64,000 nucleotides of DNA from Diphasiastrum complanatum (Eukaryota > Streptophyta > Lycopodiopsida > Lycopodiales > Lycopodiaceae), in NCBI GenBank assembly GCA_029204225.1, contig CM055100.1, positions 54,745,597 to 54,809,596 on the forward strand, in the 5' to 3' direction. Positions within the stretch are counted from its first letter, which is position 1, and each line of letters begins with the position of its first letter. A program made the translations under genes and the position numbers. Positions 57,961 through 64,000 of this stretch are shown here, piece after piece. The notes beneath the pieces were generated by a model. The model had not been told where the DNA came from. It saw nothing but the letters and a program-made list of their open reading frames with translations, and did no database searches.

Positions 57961-60660
57961 TGTAACCCTAAAGGATTGCCTCTAAGATGAGGATAGGAGA
58001 ACACAATAGGAGAGACTATGGAGCCAAACCGCCTAGATCAAAACTGGATCTAGCCCCCAAGCCATGCCATGTGAAACAAGTGAAGAAGAGAGACACTGGT
58101 AACCTAAACCCAATATGTCGACAGGAGAATCCCCACCTCATTATATAGAGAGTAGAGTCATGTGCATCTAACCATGCAATCCCCATGCAGGTCAACTATA
58201 GATAGATAACATCTCTTCATGCAGTCCTCCTGCCTATATCCGTCACATAGACATGCATTACTCCATATGTCTCAATTAGAGTGTCTGGGTCCTCTCAAGG
58301 TAATTAGTCAAAAACTGGCCTTGACATGGAATTAAATCATGGCATGACCAATAATCGCGAGTACTGGAGGACCTGGTCTACCATATTAGGACTATTCCAG
58401 GTCCTTAACCGAATATGGCCATAACATTTTTCCCTCCTTAAACTGCTTCTCTCCTTAGAAGCTCCTTAAAATAGGAAAGAATTACAAGAACAGTTCCTTT
58501 AACTTTCAACATTAACGTAGAAAATCATTATCCTTAGTTTGACTTTCATATCAAACAAGTACTCAAAGATAAACCAATTTCTAATCATTAATCTCTGTTC
58601 TGGAGTACAACTCAAGTTTGAAAAGTACTCTAAGCAATAAATTTCTCAACTAGGTTACACTCAACACAAGCTAGTAATACACTTTCATGTAAAATACTTA
58701 CATGAACCACTGAGTGAAATATTTCCTAACATAGGAGATTTAAAGTTAAAGAAAATAATAATTACAGTCTGAAATCATCCACAAATCTGGCAGACAATTT
58801 ATAAAATTTCCAAGTACAACTATCATTAGAATCCAATTCTAAAATATGATAATTCATTTAACTAAAAACTCTAGGAAAATCATTAAGATATAGAATGATT
58901 AAAACTCAACTCTGAGTATCCCAAATACTCTTTTGAGTTAAATGCTCCTATTTCTAGCACCAAATGCAAGAAAATAGCATTCATTCGTCTTAATAGACTC
59001 GTCTATCTCCTATGATAAGTGGAGATCCAATTAAATGAAGAATTGTACTCAAGCATCTACAAACCATAAATTGTAGCAGAATAGCATCCGCTAGATAAAT
59101 AGATAATGTCCGTAAAATCCATAGGCTCTCAATTAAAATACTGGAGTAAACATTGTTTTAGAAATATTTGGAGGATTTCTTGATTTTGGAACGAATTAAT
59201 TTTCTCTCTATCCTCTCTAGTACATGCTTGTGTGCTCGAACTTAAGTTCGAGCAAAGGAGCATGTGCTCAAACTTAAGTTCAAGCATAGGTCTTTGTCAA
59301 ATTTGTGTGATTGAACTTAATTTTGAGCCTAAGACCTCATAAAAGAAAAGAATGGGACTTGGGATTGTCCCAAAATTACTAAAATAGTGTTAGGTAGAGA
59401 GATTCAAAAACACTTATTTGAATTCTTACTCAATTAATAGATCAAGAATTAACCATCACACTTAAGAAACATCACCATTCATTTGAATCTACTTACAATA
59501 ATTAAGTATTTATTTATGATTCGTCAATCATAAATATTTAGATTCATATGATTCGTCAATCATAATTTTCTAGAATCCAAAACCATAATCATTTACAGGA
59601 TATTGAAGTATATGTCCAACATAACTCAGGAAAAATGGAATCATTCCAAACTCTTTCCACTAAGAAAATACTGGATTTAGGAATAATTTTCAAACAAGAT
59701 TCTTTAACTGAAGTGCAAAATTCAAGTTATATAAATCACTAGTAATTAAAGATTAAATGCATACCAAAATGACAATCTTCTTCAACTACAAAAACTTTAG
59801 ATTACAATCTAGAATCCAATCTAGATACCCAAAGTCTCACTGAATATCAATTCAGTTATTATTTTTGGATCCATTATGATTCGTTATCCAATTGAGCTCT
59901 CTGGGATACAATCACTAATGAGCTGAGTCCCTTCGTTAACTAAGGAATACTCTATCCCAAGAATAATGTATATCCAATGCACACAATTTTAACTGATGGA
60001 CCCAAATGATTCACTAATCATGCGTCTTACAAGCAATATAATTCAAAACCATCAGTTCTCGGTGAATCCACATCACATTGATCATTTTATCAATTAATTT
60101 CATCTTGGAGTAATCAACTACTCAAGTTAATTGCCAATGATTCAAAAATCTCAAATGTCTAGGTGCAGATCTCAATTATACTAGTATGACACCACATTTA
60201 GATCCTCATCCAAACCATTTATAAGTTAATCCATAAATCTACAATCCAAAGATTTGTTAACTCTGCAAGTATCTGTCAAAACAATACTTGATCACATATT
60301 TATGTTCACCGACTAAGTTAAGTGCACCAAATAACTCTAGTAACCAAGAATACATAGTAGATTCATACAAGATTAATCGTGCACATATGTGACCTCACTA
60401 TGACGAGGCGCTGACGTCCTACGTGTATAAGCCCATCCCAATGAACACACTAAATAAATAGTTTAAGTTGTGTTCTAGTGACTTGGGCCCTAGTTTCCAT
60501 CATGGCAGCATCCCCTTACAGAGGTGTGCAAGTGGTGCATAGGATGCTAATTCTACCATACCAGATCTGATCTTTTTGGGTAGTTCGACATAGTAATTTG
60601 CCAAGATAATATAGTCAGGAATCGGGCAACCCTTCACTAGATGGAAGATCCAATGGGTGT
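57961..60660. other. Gene-free AT-rich stretch
   Basis: About 2.7 kb with no recognisable protein, exon or terminus. A TTCCCTCCTTAAACTGCTTC pyrimidine stretch occurs at 58430. A 22-bp perfect palindrome (TGCTCGAACTT and its complement) lies at 59233-59254, with an imperfect echo at about 59264-59285. Confidence 0.45.
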
Positions 60661-60668
60661 AGTCTCGA

Positions 60669-61870
60669 ATGGTTTCATCAGGTGGTGGATTGCTTCAAGG
60701 TCCGCATAATGATGCTAGTGTTCCGACTTTTTTTTTTTTCAAAAATGCCATGATTATGTGGTTTTTGTCAAGTTTAGCTAAAAGGATCAAACGTGAGCTT
60801 AAATGCCATAATGAGTACACAATGTTGCAAAATGCTAGGGATGATGCAATTTGGGAGGAGGATGAAGATTCAGACGATGAGCCGAATATCAGTATGTTGC
60901 CTTATACAACAGGGTAGACCACTACGACATCCACCACTATTGCATCAACAAATGTCAACGCTACTGCAAAAATGATGCTCAATGAGTTCGAGAAACTCGA
61001 GAAGAACCAACAAAAATAGATGGAAAAGTTGCAGTACCAATTTGATGAGAAGATCAGAGCATTGGAAAATTTCCATGGACAAGCAAACAAGGAACTTGAG
61101 AAGTTTGCAAAGACTTTTCCTACCAGGACAAATGTTTGGTATTCAATTTGTACAGGAAATCACACAGTAAATGAGTTTCCTCAATTGAAAAAACTAATGG
61201 AAATCAGTGTATGCCATTTATGTAATTCGCCTAATCATGAGATTGCTTTTTGCAGCTTCAATCCCCGGATAATTCAGCAACAATATGTCCAAATGTAATA
61301 CCGAGAACCACAATATTGAGGTAATCCAACAGCCAGACCTCTACAATCTGCTCTTGGATACCCGAGACGTTTAGCTTTACCTGCCCCACCAAAGCACCTC
61401 GCTCCTCCTGCCAATTTGATGGAACCATAACCGTATAGAAGTACCGAGCAATGGAACTATGGTAATGATCAAGAAGGTGGATCTTCAGAATAGTATGCTA
61501 TTTATGCTACCGTGCAACAACAAGCATCTAGAAACTGGACTAGAGCACCACTTGGATGTTTTGCATGTGGAGAAAATCACAGAGTTGCAGAATGTTCAAA
61601 TAAAAAAAAAAATGTACCATTCTATCGTGACTGTGGTTATGGGCATTGCTATAAAGACTGTCCAGCAAGACCGAAGCCACCACCACCAGCTACAACTCCT
61701 GTAAATTTCATAACAATCAAGCGAAGACCAGTCGCTCAAAATAAATCGAATGTACCCTTGATGGTGGTCACCAGAGCACAGAAGCAAAAAGAATTAGTAG
61801 CAGATCTAGCATGCAAAGTACAAATGGCAATTCCTATGGTAGCTCAAGTTTCTACTTATACCTACCTTGA
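60669..61870 (+). pseudogene. Ty3/gypsy gag, relative of 25438-26990
   Basis: Plus strand. 60750-60917: MWFLSSLAKRIKRELKCHNE plus an acidic tail. 61020-61298: coiled region, then a first knuckle that has lost two Cys (YSICTGNHTVNEF) and CHLCNSPNHEIAFC. 61512-61760: CFACGENHRVAEC and YRDCGYGHCYKDC, whose first Cys is Tyr. Then VNFITIKRR, as in the minus-strand copy (NFIAIQQ). The capsid part upstream of 60660 is missing. Frames shift several times. Confidence 0.8.
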
Positions 61871-61983
61871 GTATTTTATTCTAAGATGGGTCTTTTCTAA
61901 GCCAAAAGAGCTCAATTCATATTTGGCATTTTTAGGATCCCTACTTACAACATTAGATAGATTTTTCCAATATTTTTTTTTTC

Positions 61984-64000
61984 ATGAAAATCAATCTCAA
62001 GGCCAACATCACCAATGAGAAGGAAGACACTATTGCAAGTGATGGAGAGGGATCTCTTATGGTCTCTAGCTTCTCATCCACTCCTTTCTCTTATGATGGA
62101 GTCAAGAAATCAATATACATTGCAAATGATTTTGAATGTCCTATTGAAGGCATAGGGAACATTCCCTTAAAGCTTGCATCCTCTACAGTTCTTTCTCTTT
62201 CTAAAGTGCTTTATGTGCCTAAGCTTACTAAGAATCTCATTAGTGTTGGCCAATATCTCATTAGTGTTGGCCAATTGCTTGACAATGGCCTTGATGTAAA
62301 ATTCAATGCTGATTTTTGTACTATCAAGAAGAATGATGAGATACTTGCATTAGGATCTAGATTTGGAGGCATCTATAAACTAGATCCAAATGCATATGTG
62401 AATTCTTGTAATGTCACTCTTGTGAACAAGCTCTATATGGAGGAATTATGGCATAGGAGGTTGGGACATCCCAACTACAAATCCATGCTCTCTATGATCA
62501 AAGAGGTCAAAGCTATTGGCTTGCCAAAGTCATTCTCCAAGAAGATCAAGCCTTGTGAGGCTTGTGCTATTGCTAAATATCACAAAAAGCCATTTACAAG
62601 ATCTTCTATCAAAAGCAAGCATCCTTTGGAGTTAATCCACTCGGATGTGCATTTTCCATCAACTATAAGCAAGGGAGGGGCCACTTGTTTTGTTACTTTC
62701 ATTGATGATTTCACAAGATTCACTTGGATATATCTTCTTGCTTCTAAATCTATGGTGTTTGATCATTTCCTTATTTTCAAAGCTTATGTAGAGAAGCAAT
62801 TATCATTCAAGATTAAAGCTCTTAAATGTGATGTTGGTGGTGAATATATCTCCAATAAATTTCATGATTTTTGTGAGCTTGAAGGCATTAAAAGAGAGTT
62901 CTCTTGTGCCTATTCTCCATCTCCAAATGGAGTGGCTGAGAGAAAGAATAGATCTCTATGTGAATGTGCAAAATCTATGAGAATTGAGGCATCTTTGCCC
63001 AAAGATTTTTGGGGAGAAGATTTTTGGGGAGAAGCTATTAATTGTGCAAATTATCTCTGCAATAGGCTCCCACATATAGCTCTTGGAGGAAAGTCACCAT
63101 ACGAAATCTTATATTTGAAGAAGCCTAAGGTTGATCACCTTAGAGTTTTTGGATGCATACGATTTGCCCATATTCCCTTGGAAACAAGGAAGGAGGAAGA
63201 TCCTAGTGCATGCAAAGGATCATGGTTGGATACTCATCCACCAAAAAGGCCTATAGAGTCTTTGTACTCTCTACTTCTCAAGTTATTGAAAGTAGAGATG
63301 TTGTCTTTCATGAAGATCAACATTCATCTTTTGAAGAGGCTGAGATCAAGAAGTCTATAGATGCATCTCCTATTATTGATTTTGAAGACAATTATGATGT
63401 GATGGGGTCGAGAATTGAAGAAGACTCTCCTCGGATTTTCTCAGCAAGAAGATCCTTGAGAGATAGATCCGAGCCTAAGAGTCTCTCATATGTTGACAAA
63501 GGCAAACAAGTGAATCTTGATTCCACTAATTATGTTTTTTATGTCTCTCATGAAGAGCCAAAGAATGTACAAGAGGAAGTCAATACCAAGGAGTGGTATG
63601 ATGCCATGAAGCAAGAGTATGATGCATTGATCACCAACAATACTTGGGAGCTTGTGGATCCTCCATCCAACAAGCATGTGATTGGTTGCAAATGGGTATT
63701 TCAGATCAAGTACAATCATGATGGCACCATCAACAAGTATAAAGCAAGATTATGTGCCAAAGGATTTGCTCAAATCCATGGCCTTGATTATCATGGAAAG
63801 CTTTTCACCCGTTGCAAAGATGGTGACAATAAGAATTCTTATTTCTCTTGCTTGTTTCTTTAAGTGGAAGGTGTTCCAATTAGATGTATCCGATGCTTTT
63901 CTAAATGGTTATCTTGAGGAGGAGATCTATATGGAACAACCTCAAGGATTCATCAAGGATGAGTCCAAAGTGTGCTTGCTCTTCAAAAGTCTTTATGGAC
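61984..64000 (+). mobile_element. Ty1/copia element B, protease to RT, runs off the window
   Basis: Plus strand; same family as element A. 61984-62290: DGEGSLMVSSFSS, then the protease flap region (VLYVPKLTKNLISVGQ), but the WYIDSGASSHM segment is absent. Integrase 62440-63110: LWHRRLGHPNYKSMLSMIK, HSDVHFPSTISKGGATC, ALKCDVGGEYISNKF, NGVAERKNRSLCECAKSM, so the three catalytic acids remain. Two in-frame microduplications (SVGQYLISVGQL; DFWGEDFWGE) are present. Frame breaks occur near 63210 and 63800. RT: HVIGCKWVFQIKYNHDGTIN, LDVSDAFLNGYLEEEIYMEQ and FKSLYG at the window end. Confidence 0.9.

Overview
The window looks like a nuclear segment of a land-plant genome, about 64 kb. The evidence is eukaryotic splice signals, a plant-type membrane-anchored ARM-repeat gene, a plant class II-like small heat-shock protein gene with introns, Ty1/copia and Ty3/gypsy retrotransposons primed by initiator-Met-tRNA-type sites, a CACTA (En/Spm) transposase fragment, and very long AG/CT microsatellites. 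The mostly repetitive layout and the intron-bearing, N-terminally divergent heat-shock gene would suit a large-genome non-flowering plant (fern or lycophyte), but the species is not fixed by anything I can see.

Layout. 1-3650: gene-free, with local duplications and a 78-bp tandem repeat. 3701-6400: an apparently intact ARM-repeat gene (ATG at 3724). 6400-11000: gene-free; about 3 kb is a degenerate, formulaic repeat field holding a truncated LTR, a foldback and a (CT)61 tract. 11.8-17.0 kb: an unrecognised ORF and a chain of exon-like blocks, at least part of a multi-exon gene damaged by two one-base length changes in A-runs and by duplication. 17.0-21.3 kb: minus-strand CACTA TNP2 pieces next to a broken coiled-coil ORF of unknown family, then plus-strand transposon-like ORFs. 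21.6-27.0 kb: a Ty3/gypsy pol pseudogene (+), a GACGTC-rich CpG-dense block, and a Ty3/gypsy gag-protease pseudogene (-). 27.0-38.6 kb: nested and inverted Ty1/copia elements, including a minus-strand copy with a complete 1,074-bp LTR, primer site and TATA box. 38.6-42.4 kb: microsatellites, a 210-bp duplication, a 30-bp minisatellite and LTR-like debris. 42.4-44.5 kb: the three-exon small heat-shock gene. 46.2-53.1 kb: copia fragments, including one internally deleted element with matching 5-bp target-site duplications. 53.1-56.1 kb: four long CT/GA tracts. 56.1-58.0 kb: a short LTR element with a gag remnant. 58.0-60.6 kb: AT-rich with nothing recognisable. 60.6-64.0 kb: a Ty3/gypsy-type gag followed by copia pol that runs off the window.

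Two host genes look functional (ARM-repeat protein, small heat-shock protein) and are unrelated to each other. Everything else with a recognised protein is transposon-derived and broken by stops, frameshifts or lost catalytic residues. Three copia reverse transcriptases reach the catalytic loop: one is intact but belongs to a truncated copy, and two carry different substitutions. The parts most likely to be undescribed are the exon chain at 14.5-15.3 kb, the coiled-coil ORF at 17.0-19.1 kb, the four-knuckle gag family seen twice, and the 7.9-10.9 kb repeat field.
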